Assembly: GCA_937897265.1 (NCBI GenBank)
Contig: CALCPT010000509.1
Location: 1 to 6,545, forward strand
Reading direction: 5' to 3'
Origin: an uncultured Alcaligenaceae bacterium
GTDB taxonomy: Bacteria; Pseudomonadota; Gammaproteobacteria; Burkholderiales; Burkholderiaceae_B
DNA: 6,545 nt
Below, piece by piece: positions 1 to 6,545 of this stretch (positions are counted from its first letter, which is position 1; each line of letters opens with the position of its first letter). Position numbers and translations under genes: made by a program. Below the pieces are notes generated by a model. The model had not been told where the DNA came from, made no database searches, and saw only the letters and a list, made by a program, of their open reading frames with translations.

Positions 1-41
1 AGTAGGAGTCCTCAAACAGATCATACAAGAGGCGGGCGGTG

Positions 42-47
42 TAGAAT
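42..47 (+). promoter_or_regulatory. Candidate gyrA -10 element (TAGAAT)
   Basis: TAGAAT matches five of six bases of the sigma-70 -10 consensus TATAAT. At 16-18 bases upstream no good TTGACA-like -35 box is visible (the region reads roughly GATCAT). The TG at 40-41 directly abuts the hexamer, so it does not fit the TGn extended -10 spacing. If used, transcription would begin near 53-55 and give a leader of about 68 bases. It is the best -10 match in the short upstream stretch but remains a guess. Confidence 0.35.
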
Positions 48-77
48 CCAAGGTTTACCTTTAGCTAGTTTCTACGC

Positions 78-93
78 CCCGATTTCGGGTTTT
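78..93 (+). promoter_or_regulatory. Small hairpin with T4 tail in gyrA leader
   Basis: CCCG (78-81) pairs with CGGG (86-89) around the loop ATTT and is followed by TTTT (90-93). The stem is only 4 bp (5 if the A-T next to the loop is counted), which is weak for an intrinsic terminator. The GGG at 87-89 could instead pair with CCC at 95-97, so two exclusive small structures are possible. It may be a leftover terminator of an upstream gene, a weak attenuator, or chance. Confidence 0.25.
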
Positions 94-121
94 GCCCTCC
101 CTGTTTATCAACCGTCAGCTT

Positions 122-2776
122 ATGGATTCCTTCGCCAAGGAAACGCTTCCGATCTCACTGGAAGAAGAAATGCGCCGCAGTTATCTCGATTACGCAATGA
201 GCGTAATCGTGGGGCGCGCCCTCCCGGATGTCCGGGATGGTCTCAAGCCTGTGCACCGCCGGGTCTTGTTTGCGATGCACGAACTCAATAACGACTGGAA
301 CCGCGCTTACAAAAAGTCAGCGCGTATTGTCGGTGACGTCATCGGTAAATACCATCCACATGGCGACCAGGCTGTTTACGACACCATCGTGCGTATGGCG
401 CAAGATTTTTCATTGCGCTATATGTTGGTAGATGGTCAGGGTAACTTTGGTTCGATTGACGGTGATAACGCTGCTGCGATGCGGTACACCGAGATTCGTC
501 TGTCCAAGATTGCGCACGAACTCTTGGCCGATATCGATCAAGAGACAGTAGATTTTGGTCCTAACTATGACGGTAGCGAAAACGAGCCCTTGCTCTTGCC
601 TTCGCGCTTACCTAACTTATTAGTCAATGGCAGTTCGGGGATTGCGGTCGGTATGGCCACGAATATTCCCCCGCATAACCTAGCCGAGGTGGTCGACGGC
701 TGCTTATATTGTTTGCGCAATCCCGAATGCACTATCGACGAACTGATCGAACTGATCCCGGCGCCTGATTTTCCGACGGGTGGCATTATTTATGGCATCG
801 TCGGCGTTCGCGAGGGTTATCGCACGGGCCGCGGGCGTGTCATCATGCGCGCCAAAACACACTTTGAAGAGTTTGGTAACAATCGCCAGTCGATCGTTGT
901 CGACGCCTTACCTTACCAGGTCAATAAAAAGACCCTGCAAGAACGTATCGCCGAACTGGTCAACGAAAAGAAGATCGAAGGCATCTCAGATATTCGCGAC
1001 GAGTCTGATAAAGACGGTATGCGTCTGGTGATCGAGCTCAAGCGCGGCGAGGTCCCTGAAGTTGTGCTGAACAATCTCTATAAGCACACACAACTGCAAG
1101 ATACGTTTGGTATGAACTTGGTGGCTCTGGTCGATGGGCAGCCACGCCTGCTGAACTTGAAGCAGATGGTCGAGTACTTTTTGTCGCACCGTCGCGAGGT
1201 GGTCACACGCCGCACAGTGTTTCAGCTGCGCAAAGCGCGCGAGCGCGGGCATGTGCTCGAGGGCTTGGCCGTTGCACTCGCGAACATCGATGAGTTCATT
1301 CGTATCATCAAGGCCGCACCAACGCCGCCTGTCGCGCGTCAGGATTTGATGGACAAGTCTTGGGATTCGTCTTTGGTGCGCGAAATGCTCTCGCGTGCAG
1401 ATTCTGAGGCTGTGGGTGGTCGTGCTGCGTATCGCCCAGACAATTTGCCCGATGCGTTTGGTTTGCAGGGCGATGGCTTGTATCGCTTAAGCGAAACGCA
1501 GGCACAAGAAATTTTGAACATGCGTCTGCAACGTTTGACGGGTCTTGAGCAAGACAAGATTGTCAGCGAGTACAAGGGCGTGATGGATACGATTTCTGAC
1601 TTGCTAGATATTTTGGCGCGTCCCGAGCGTATTACTGTGATTATTAGTGAAGAGCTGCAGGCCATTAAGACCGAGTTCTCGATCAACGCTAAAGATTCGC
1701 GTCGTTCAGATATTGAATTGAACGCAACCGATCTTGACACTGAAGACTTGATTACGCCTGTTGATATGGTGGTCACGCTGTCTAACAGTGGCTATATCAA
1801 AAGCCAGCCCTTGTCTGAATACCGCGCGCAACGTCGCGGTGGTCGTGGCAAGCGCGCTGCCGCCACGAAAGAAAACGACTGGATTGACCAACTCTTTACG
1901 GCCAACACACACGACTTCTTGTTGTGTTTCTCTGACCGAGGTCGTCTCTATTGGCTCAAGGTCTGGGAAGTCCCGCAAGGCACTTCAACGTCGCGCGGAC
2001 GCCCGATCGTCAATATGTTCCCGCTCGTTGACGGTGAAAAAATCACGGTCATCTTGCCGATCAAGGCGTTTAGCGACGATCAAACCATCTTCATGGCAAC
2101 CTCGCGCGGCACGGTTAAAAAGACCTTGCTGTCTGATTTCTCAAACCCACGCAAGGCCGGCATCATTGCCGTTGATCTCGATGAGGGCGATTTCCTGATC
2201 GGGGCTGAACTCACCGACGGCAAGCACGATGTCATGCTGTTCTCCGATTCAGGCAAGGCCGTGCGCTTTGACGAAAACGACGTGCGTCCGATGGGCCGTA
2301 ACGCTCGCGGCGTGCGTGGTATGCAGCTTGAAGAGGGTCAAGCTGTGATCGCGATGTTGGTGGCGGGCGATGAAACACAAACCGTGCTGACTGCTACGCA
2401 AAATGGCTTTGGTAAACGCACCCCTATCGGCGAATACACCCGCCATGGCCGTGGTACCAAGGGCATGATTGCGATCTCAACATCCCCCCGTAATGGCAAG
2501 GTGGTGGGGGCAGTGTTGGCCAATGCGACTGATCAAATCATGTTGATCACAACAGGTGGCGTATTAGTGCGTACACCTGTCGCGGGCATTCGTGAAATGG
2601 GTCGCGCCACTCAGGGCGTCACCTTGATTAGCGTTGATGATGGCAGTATGTTGTCGGGCGTCAGACGCGTGGTTGAAAGTGATGTCGATGACGAGGGTGA
2701 TGATCCTTCAGTTGATGGCACAACGCCAGATACAGGTGCACCAGGTACAACCGACGAGGCAGGGTCGGAGTCTTAA
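122..2776 (+). CDS. gyrA: DNA gyrase subunit A
   Basis: This is the breakage-reunion subunit of gyrase (A2B2), which introduces negative supercoils into DNA using ATP hydrolysed by GyrB. The 884-residue product is close to the 875 of E. coli GyrA and aligns with it over the N-terminal half without offset. The winged-helix core carries the active-site pair Arg121-Tyr122 (482-487) in [10 protein letters not shown]. The tower follows, then the coiled-coil arm (roughly 345-515). The GyrA box QRRGGRG lies at 570-576 (1829-1849), followed by the repeated beta-pinwheel blades that wrap DNA, and an acidic, Gly/Thr-rich tail (about 852-884). The quinolone region has Gln83 where E. coli has Ser, with Ala84 and Asp87 unchanged. 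I chose the ATG at 122 because it matches the family N-terminus; an in-frame TTG at 92 would add ten atypical residues. No clear Shine-Dalgarno precedes the ATG. serC follows after one base. Confidence 0.98.
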   Translation: MDSFAKETLPISLEEEMRRSYLDYAMSVIVGRALPDVRDGLKPVHRRVLFAMHELNNDWNRAYKKSARIVGDVIGKYHPHGDQAVYDTIVRMAQDFSLRYMLVDGQGNFGSIDGDNAAAMRYTEIRLSKIAHELLADIDQETVDFGPNYDGSENEPLLLPSRLPNLLVNGSSGIAVGMATNIPPHNLAEVVDGCLYCLRNPECTIDELIELIPAPDFPTGGIIYGIVGVREGYRTGRGRVIMRAKTHFEEFGNNRQSIVVDALPYQVNKKTLQERIAELVNEKKIEGISDIRDESDKDGMRLVIELKRGEVPEVVLNNLYKHTQLQDTFGMNLVALVDGQPRLLNLKQMVEYFLSHRREVVTRRTVFQLRKARERGHVLEGLAVALANIDEFIRIIKAAPTPPVARQDLMDKSWDSSLVREMLSRADSEAVGGRAAYRPDNLPDAFGLQGDGLYRLSETQAQEILNMRLQRLTGLEQDKIVSEYKGVMDTISDLLDILARPERITVIISEELQAIKTEFSINAKDSRRSDIELNATDLDTEDLITPVDMVVTLSNSGYIKSQPLSEYRAQRRGGRGKRAAATKENDWIDQLFTANTHDFLLCFSDRGRLYWLKVWEVPQGTSTSRGRPIVNMFPLVDGEKITVILPIKAFSDDQTIFMATSRGTVKKTLLSDFSNPRKAGIIAVDLDEGDFLIGAELTDGKHDVMLFSDSGKAVRFDENDVRPMGRNARGVRGMQLEEGQAVIAMLVAGDETQTVLTATQNGFGKRTPIGEYTRHGRGTKGMIAISTSPRNGKVVGAVLANATDQIMLITTGGVLVRTPVAGIREMGRATQGVTLISVDDGSMLSGVRRVVESDVDDEGDDPSVDGTTPDTGAPGTTDEAGSES
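2767..2770 (+). promoter_or_regulatory. Ribosome binding site of serC inside gyrA end
   Basis: GGAG sits seven bases before the serC ATG at 2778 and lies within the last codons of gyrA. The site sets the serC start, since the same frame stays open far upstream (to about 2634) inside gyrA. Ribosomes finishing gyrA at 2774-2776 end within reach of this site, which favours translational coupling. Confidence 0.65.
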
Positions 2777-2777
2777 T

Positions 2778-3908
2778 ATGGCACGCCCCTGGAATTTTGC
2801 TGCAGGCCCTTCGGTCATGCCCGAAGAGGTCTTGCAGCAAGCGGCTGCAGAAATGCTTGATTGGCATGGCAGCGGCATGTCTGTGATGGAAATGAGCCAT
2901 CGCGGTCGCGAGTTCATACAGATTTATACCGAAGCTGAAGCCGATCTTCGCGAACTGTTGGCTGTCCCTGAGGATTACGCGATCTTGTTTATGCAAGGTG
3001 GCGCGACTGCCGAAAACGCGATCGTCCCGCTGAACTTGTTGGGCCGCGTTGCCCAGCCCAAGGCTGATTTTGTTTTGACGGGCATCTGGTCGGTTAAATC
3101 CCACCAAGAATGTCAGCGCTATGGCGACGCTCATATTGCAGCAAGCAGCGCAGCGCCCTCAGTCATTGACGGCGTGCAACAACAACCGTTTACTTGGGTG
3201 CCTGCGCTTGATAATTGGCGGGTGCGTAAAGATGCGGCCTACCTACACCTGTGCAGCAACGAAACCATTGGTGGCGTTGAAACCATGGCCTGGCCTTCGA
3301 TGGCAAGCTTGGGGGTGCCTGACGTTCCCTTAGTGGTAGATGCCTCGTCTCACTTTTTATCGCGGCCCTTTCCGGTTGCACAAACCGGCATGATCTTTGC
3401 CGGAGCGCAAAAAAACGCGGGTCCTGCTGGCCTCACGATTGTGATTGTGCGGCGTGATTTGATCGGTCACGCTTTGCCGATTTGCCCTTCGGCGTTTGAT
3501 TATGCCAATGTCGCAGCGCAACAGTCGATGTTCAATACGCCTCCAACGTACGCTATCTATATGGCTGGCTTGGTTTTTAAATGGTTAAAAAAACAAGGCG
3601 GTCTTGAAAAAATCGAGCAACTCAATATTGCCAAGGCCCAGGCACTATATGGTTTTTTTGAGCAAAGCGGCTTTTATCGCTTGCCAGTACATCGCTCGGT
3701 GCGCTCGCGCATGAATGCGCCGTTTTTTTTACCAGACACAGCGCTTGAGACAGACTTCTTGCAAGGCGCTCAGGCGCGTGGTCTGATGCAGTTAAAAGGG
3801 CACAAGTCTGTAGGCGGTATGCGTGCCTCGATCTACAACGCGATGCCGTTACAAGGCGTGCTGACATTGATCGACTATCTAAAGGACTTTGAGAAAGCGC
3901 ATGGATGA
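2778..3908 (+). CDS. serC: Phosphoserine aminotransferase
   Basis: SerC is a cytoplasmic, PLP-dependent class V aminotransferase. It converts 3-phosphohydroxypyruvate and glutamate to O-phosphoserine in serine synthesis, and in many proteobacteria it also makes 4-phosphohydroxythreonine for pyridoxal phosphate synthesis. The product is 376 residues (E. coli 362). Visible landmarks are the N-terminal NFAAGP, His41-Arg42 in SHRGREF (substrate-binding Arg), Trp104 (the ring-stacking Trp of the family), NET in CSNETIGG, Asp188 in [12 protein letters not shown] (pairs with the PLP ring nitrogen), the Schiff-base Lys212 (3411-3413) in [16 protein letters not shown], and the C-terminal [17 protein letters not shown]. 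The loop at 74-78 reads GGATA where E. coli has GGGRG. The ATG at 2778 follows the gyrA stop by one base and has a GGAG site; the end overlaps pheA by 8 bases. Four homopolymers of 7-8 bases lie between 3409 and 3730. Confidence 0.97.
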   Translation: MARPWNFAAGPSVMPEEVLQQAAAEMLDWHGSGMSVMEMSHRGREFIQIYTEAEADLRELLAVPEDYAILFMQGGATAENAIVPLNLLGRVAQPKADFVLTGIWSVKSHQECQRYGDAHIAASSAAPSVIDGVQQQPFTWVPALDNWRVRKDAAYLHLCSNETIGGVETMAWPSMASLGVPDVPLVVDASSHFLSRPFPVAQTGMIFAGAQKNAGPAGLTIVIVRRDLIGHALPICPSAFDYANVAAQQSMFNTPPTYAIYMAGLVFKWLKKQGGLEKIEQLNIAKAQALYGFFEQSGFYRLPVHRSVRSRMNAPFFLPDTALETDFLQGAQARGLMQLKGHKSVGGMRASIYNAMPLQGVLTLIDYLKDFEKAHG

Positions 3909-4986
3909 GTCATTTCAAGCTAAGTTGTTGCCGCTGCGTCAGCGGATTGATCAGATCGATGCCGAGATTCTTGATTTATTGAATCGGCGCGCACGCACGG
4001 CCCAAGAGGTCGGTGAGCTCAAGCATGCGTTCAGGGCGCAAGGCCCTGTCTTGCGCCCTGAACGCGAGGCGCAGGTGATTCGGCAACTGCAAACCTTAAA
4101 TCGCGGCCCGTTGCCGACTGAGGCGGTGTCCTCGATTTGGACTGAAATCATTTCAGCGTGTCGCGGTCTTGAACAATCGTTGACGGTCGCTTTTTTAGGG
4201 CCAGCAGGTTCATTTTCTGAGCAAGCAGCCTTTGAGCATTTTGGGCATTCTGTTACAGGCATGCCCTGTGCCTCGTTTGATGAAGTGTTTCGTGCAGTCG
4301 AAGCTGGCGCTGCGCAGGTTGGCATGGTGCCTGTTGAAAACTCAACTGAAGGCGCGGTCAATCGCACGCTTGATTTGTTGCTGGGTTCGTCTTTACGGAT
4401 TTTGGGCGAACGCTCATTGCTGATTCGCCACTGCCTGTTAGCAAAAAATGGCGACATGACAGGCGTCACTAAGATCATGGCGCATCCTCAGGCCTTGGCT
4501 CAGTGTCAAAGCTGGTTAAACCGTGAGTATCCTGGTATCAAACGCGAGCCAGTATCGAGCAATTCTGAAGCCGCTCGCTTGGCCTCGCTTGATCCTACTA
4601 TCGCCGCAATTGCAAGCGACATCGCCGCGCGCGCCTGGGGCTTGCAAGTCTTGGCCGCCGGTATTCAAGATGACTCGCAAAATCGCACACGCTTTTTAGC
4701 GATCGGTCAGTTAGCGATCTTGCCTAGTGGACGCGATAAAACCAGCTTAATTCTGGCTGTTGCAAATCGCGCGGGCGCGGTCTATCAAATGCTCGCACCC
4801 TTGTCAGCTAATGGCGTATCGATGACGCGTTTTGAGTCACGCCCTGCACGTACAGGCCAGTGGGAATACTATTTTTATGTTGACCTCGAAGGCCATTGCG
4901 ATGACGCACCGGTGAAAAAGGCGCTTGCTGATCTCGAAGCTCAGTGTGCGTTTTATAAGTTGTTGGGCTCGTATCCTGCGCAATAA
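3901..4986 (+). CDS. pheA: Bifunctional chorismate mutase / prephenate dehydratase (P-protein)
   Basis: PheA rearranges chorismate to prephenate and then dehydrates and decarboxylates it to phenylpyruvate, the phenylalanine precursor. The 361 residues match the pseudomonad P-protein length. The AroQ chorismate mutase domain (about 1-92) has Arg13, Arg30, Lys41, Arg55-Glu56 and Gln92 at the positions of E. coli Arg11, Arg28, Lys39, Arg51-Glu52 and Gln88. The dehydratase domain (about 94-275) starts with [13 protein letters not shown] and contains [13 protein letters not shown] (from 146) and the catalytic TRF at 263-265. The ACT domain (about 282-361) has GAVY (292-295) and ESRP (312-315), the counterparts of the E. 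coli phenylalanine-binding GALV and ESRP, so feedback inhibition by phenylalanine is likely. The ATG at 3901 overlaps the serC stop; a TTG at 3889 is in frame but less likely. GAG at 3891-3893 may serve as Shine-Dalgarno. A large perfect inverted repeat lies inside the mutase coding region. Confidence 0.97.
   Translation: MDESFQAKLLPLRQRIDQIDAEILDLLNRRARTAQEVGELKHAFRAQGPVLRPEREAQVIRQLQTLNRGPLPTEAVSSIWTEIISACRGLEQSLTVAFLGPAGSFSEQAAFEHFGHSVTGMPCASFDEVFRAVEAGAAQVGMVPVENSTEGAVNRTLDLLLGSSLRILGERSLLIRHCLLAKNGDMTGVTKIMAHPQALAQCQSWLNREYPGIKREPVSSNSEAARLASLDPTIAAIASDIAARAWGLQVLAAGIQDDSQNRTRFLAIGQLAILPSGRDKTSLILAVANRAGAVYQMLAPLSANGVSMTRFESRPARTGQWEYYFYVDLEGHCDDAPVKKALADLEAQCAFYKLLGSYPAQ
4027..4065. repeat. 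Perfect 16-bp inverted repeat within pheA
   Basis: The left arm GCGTTCAGGGCGCAAG (4027-4042) and right arm CTTGCGCCCTGAACGC (4050-4065) are exact reverse complements around the loop GCCCTGT (4043-4049). A T-G pair (4026/4066) could extend it by one. It encodes residues 43-55 of PheA, from the linker after the first mutase helix to the conserved RPERE start of the second. No T-run follows, so it is not an intrinsic terminator. RNA would fold into a very stable hairpin just inside the gene; DNA could extrude a cruciform. I see no second copy of the arms in this window. Confidence 0.9.
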
Positions 4987-5082
4987 ACAGCACGCGCTGT
5001 TGCGTCGGGATTGCTGTCTTGGTTAGGTACGGTTCAACTGTTTAAGTCTTTCTCTGTTTGATCCCCGTTGGTGTCACATATT
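4987..5082 (+). other. pheA-hisC intergenic gap with small dyad
   Basis: This 96-base gap is the only one in the run longer than one base. An exact 6-bp dyad, AACAGC (4986-4991) and GCTGTT (4996-5001) with loop ACGC, begins at the last base of the pheA stop but lacks a following T-run, so termination there is doubtful. A weak promoter-like pair, TTGGTT (5019-5024) and TTTAAG (5041-5046) with a 16-base spacer, is visible; it matches consensus at only three and four positions. hisC could therefore be read through from pheA or have its own weak start. Confidence 0.45.
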
Positions 5083-6213
5083 ATGTCGTCTAAAGATTCG
5101 GTATTGATTGCTCCGCCCCATGTTGCCGCGATTGCTCCCTATCAGGCAGGTAAGCCGATCGAAGAGTTGGCGCGCGAGTTTGGTCTTGATCCAAAGCAGA
5201 TCGTTAAGCTTGCTTCAAACGAAAATCCACTGGGTATGCCTGAGTCGGCACGTTTGGCCATCGTGGCTGCCACAGCTCATTTAGGGCGCTACCCTGATCC
5301 GGCTGGCTTCGATTTGAAGCAGGCTTTATCGACACGGTGGTCTGTGCCGCAAAACTGGCTCACGTTAGGTAACGGCTCAAACGATATCCTCGAGCTCGTT
5401 GCTTCGGCCTTACTCGAACCCGGCAGTTCGGTGGTGTATGCGCAGCATGCCTTTGTGGTGTATCGACTGGCCACGCAAGCGCGGGGTGCACGCCATCTGG
5501 TCGTACCAGCTAAAGACTTCGGTCATGACTTGCCTGCGATGCTCGAAGCAATTGATCACACCACGCGTGTTGTCTTCATTGCCAACCCAAACAATCCTAC
5601 CGGCACGTATCTGCCGAACGCGCAGCTTGAGGCGTTTCTTGAAGCAGTGGCTCAACGTCACGGTACGCGCGTGACGGTTGTGCTCGATGAGGCTTACAAC
5701 GAGTTTCTTGAGCCTGAACTGCGTGTTGACAGCGTGGGCTTGGTGAAGCGTTATGCCAACTTGTTGGTGTCGCGCAGTTTTTCTAAGGCCTACGGCTTGG
5801 CCGGCTTGCGTGTTGGTTATGCCATTGCGCAACCGATGCTCACCGATTTGATGAATCGCGTGCGCCAACCATTTAACGTCAACTCGCTGGCTCAGGCCGC
5901 AGCCATTGCGGCGCTGCAAGACGCCGAGTTTTTGGCGAAAAGTTTTGCCGTTAATCGTGAGGGCAAGACACAACTGCAAGAGGGCTTTGCCAAACTTGGT
6001 TTAACGTTCATACCGAGCTTCGCCAATTTTGTCTTGGTGAAAGTCGGCGACGCGGCGCGCGTCAATCTTGAGTTGCTCAAGCGCGGCGTGATTGTCCGCC
6101 CGGTTGCGGGCGACGGTTTGCCCGAGTGGTTGCGTGTCTCGATTGGTTTGCCACACGAAAATCAAACATTCTTAGACGCTTTGACGGCGATTGTGCAGGC
6201 TGACGCAAAATGA
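5083..6213 (+). CDS. hisC: Histidinol-phosphate aminotransferase (HisC, possibly aromatic-specific paralogue)
   Basis: This is a fold-type I PLP aminotransferase of the HisC family, 376 residues. HisC transaminates imidazole-acetol phosphate with glutamate to histidinol phosphate; several family members also use phenylpyruvate and hydroxyphenylpyruvate. Landmarks are SNENPLG (from 45), RYPD, GNGSND (96-101, phosphate loop), NPNNPTG (168-174), DEAY (202-205, with the Asp facing the PLP nitrogen), the Schiff-base Lys235 (5785-5787) in SRSFSKAYGLAGLRVGY, Arg243, and Arg351 in WLRVSIG, which would bind the substrate carboxylate or phosphate. I chose the ATG at 5083; in-frame TTG 5068 and GTG 5071 would add five or four residues, and none has a good Shine-Dalgarno. 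It lies between pheA and tyrA rather than among his genes and overlaps tyrA by four bases, which hints at a role in phenylalanine and tyrosine synthesis. The HisC family call is firm; the in vivo substrate is inference. Confidence 0.93.
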   Translation: MSSKDSVLIAPPHVAAIAPYQAGKPIEELAREFGLDPKQIVKLASNENPLGMPESARLAIVAATAHLGRYPDPAGFDLKQALSTRWSVPQNWLTLGNGSNDILELVASALLEPGSSVVYAQHAFVVYRLATQARGARHLVVPAKDFGHDLPAMLEAIDHTTRVVFIANPNNPTGTYLPNAQLEAFLEAVAQRHGTRVTVVLDEAYNEFLEPELRVDSVGLVKRYANLLVSRSFSKAYGLAGLRVGYAIAQPMLTDLMNRVRQPFNVNSLAQAAAIAALQDAEFLAKSFAVNREGKTQLQEGFAKLGLTFIPSFANFVLVKVGDAARVNLELLKRGVIVRPVAGDGLPEWLRVSIGLPHENQTFLDALTAIVQADAK

Positions 6214-6545
6214 CAGCAGTCACAAAGACCGAGCCTTTTCATATCTCAACCTTAGCGATTGTTGGTGTTGGTTTAATCGGCGGATCCTTTGCTGCCGCTT
6301 TGCGCCAGGCCGGTTGCGTTGGGCGCGTGTTAGGTGCTGGACGCCGGCCTGAAACTTTGCAAGAAGCTGTGCGTTTAGGCTTAATCGACGAGGCCGTCAG
6401 CCTCGAAGACGCTGCGCGGCGTGCAGACTTTATTTTTGTCGCAGCCCCGGTCGGTGCATTTGCTGCAATTTTTGCGGGACTCAAGCCGACACTGAACCCG
6501 AAGGCCGTTATTACCGATGGCGGAAGTACAAAGCAAAACGTTATC
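6210..6545 (+). CDS. tyrA: Prephenate dehydrogenase, N-terminal part (cut by window end)
   Basis: TyrA-type enzymes oxidatively decarboxylate prephenate (or arogenate) with NAD(P)+ to give 4-hydroxyphenylpyruvate (or tyrosine). Only the first 112 residues are present. They form the start of a Rossmann fold: the strand STLAIVGVGLIGGSFAAAL has the glycine-rich GVGLIG at 19-24, followed by GRVLGAGRRPETLQEAVRLGLID, then DFIFVAAPVGAF and ITDGGSTK (about 101-108), a TyrA hallmark region usually written D-x-G-S-x-K. The ATG at 6210 overlaps the hisC stop as ATGA, indicating coupling; CAGG at 6196-6199 is a weak ribosome site. The substrate-binding C-terminal domain lies beyond the window, so specificity and cofactor cannot be judged. 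From known Burkholderiales gene order I would expect aroA, cmk and rpsA downstream. Confidence 0.92.
   Translation, partial: MTAVTKTEPFHISTLAIVGVGLIGGSFAAALRQAGCVGRVLGAGRRPETLQEAVRLGLIDEAVSLEDAARRADFIFVAAPVGAFAAIFAGLKPTLNPKAVITDGGSTKQNVI

Larger units (their letters stand above)
1..121 (+). other. Untranslated region upstream of gyrA
   Basis: I see no convincing gene here. The stretch holds a -10-like hexamer (42-47), a short imperfect dyad (AAGG 50-53 with CCTT 58-61), and a small GC hairpin followed by T's (78-93). The upstream neighbour lies outside the window, so this could be purely a gyrA leader or could include the tail of a previous transcript. No tRNA, riboswitch or repeat family is recognisable. 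Confidence 0.6.

Noticed and set aside
92..121. Upstream TTG start for gyrA adding [10 protein letters not shown]
   Set aside because: The ATG at 122 gives exactly the family N-terminus and E. coli-matching numbering, and the extra residues overlap the leader hairpin.
2530..2549. 7-bp inverted repeat TGATCAA/TTGATCA in gyrA
   Set aside because: A few 7-bp dyads with short loops are expected by chance in a window this size, and it sits in a conserved coding segment with no T-run.
3951..4478. Open frame of 175 codons on the minus strand opposite pheA
   Set aside because: It is Ser/Arg/Pro-rich, as expected of an antisense shadow, and overlaps firmly identified PheA domains.
4986..5001. Intrinsic terminator after pheA
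   Set aside because: The 6-bp stem has no T-tract behind it, so I describe it only as a dyad in the gap.
5410..5979. Open frame of 189 codons on the minus strand opposite hisC
   Set aside because: It lies wholly inside hisC, resembles no family I recognise, and reads as the low-stop complement of a coding frame.
6389..6405. 6-bp hairpin CGAGGC/GCCTCG in tyrA
   Set aside because: It is short, within the expected chance number, lies inside a coding region and lacks terminator features.
1..6545. A new defence, mobile or secondary-metabolite system
   Set aside because: Every gene is a recognisable housekeeping enzyme in a known order, and there are no transposase, integrase, toxin, CRISPR or tRNA-attachment signs.

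Overview
The window is a housekeeping stretch of a betaproteobacterial chromosome. It carries gyrA, serC, pheA, hisC and the first part of tyrA, all on the plus strand in one compact run. This order, and the GyrA N-terminus ([20 protein letters not shown]), fit Burkholderiales and most closely Alcaligenaceae (Bordetella/Achromobacter relatives). That placement comes from recalled protein similarity, not from a search, and no species is claimed.

Layout: bases 1-121 are a leader without a gene. They contain a -10-like TAGAAT and a small hairpin followed by four T's. gyrA (122-2776) encodes DNA gyrase subunit A. serC (2778-3908) begins one base after the gyrA stop. pheA (3901-4986) overlaps the serC end by 8 bases. 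A 96-base gap (4987-5082) is the only break in the run. hisC (5083-6213) follows, and tyrA (6210 to the window edge) overlaps it by the ATGA arrangement and is cut by the end of the window.

How the genes work together: SerC makes phosphoserine (and probably a pyridoxal phosphate precursor). PheA converts chorismate to prephenate and then phenylpyruvate. TyrA oxidises prephenate towards tyrosine. HisC is a histidinol-phosphate-type aminotransferase whose position between pheA and tyrA suggests it may also transaminate aromatic keto acids. gyrA at the head is a topological enzyme, linked to the others by position only. Because the genes are coupled or overlapping, gyrA-serC-pheA is probably cotranscribed, and hisC-tyrA may be read through or have its own start.

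I see no mobile element, CRISPR array, RNA gene, defence locus or other new multi-gene system. The most unusual item is a perfect 16-bp inverted repeat with a 7-base loop inside the pheA coding sequence, far beyond chance. Other points are a glutamine at GyrA position 83 in the quinolone-resistance region, a cluster of A and T homopolymers in serC, and a changed cofactor-phosphate loop in SerC.
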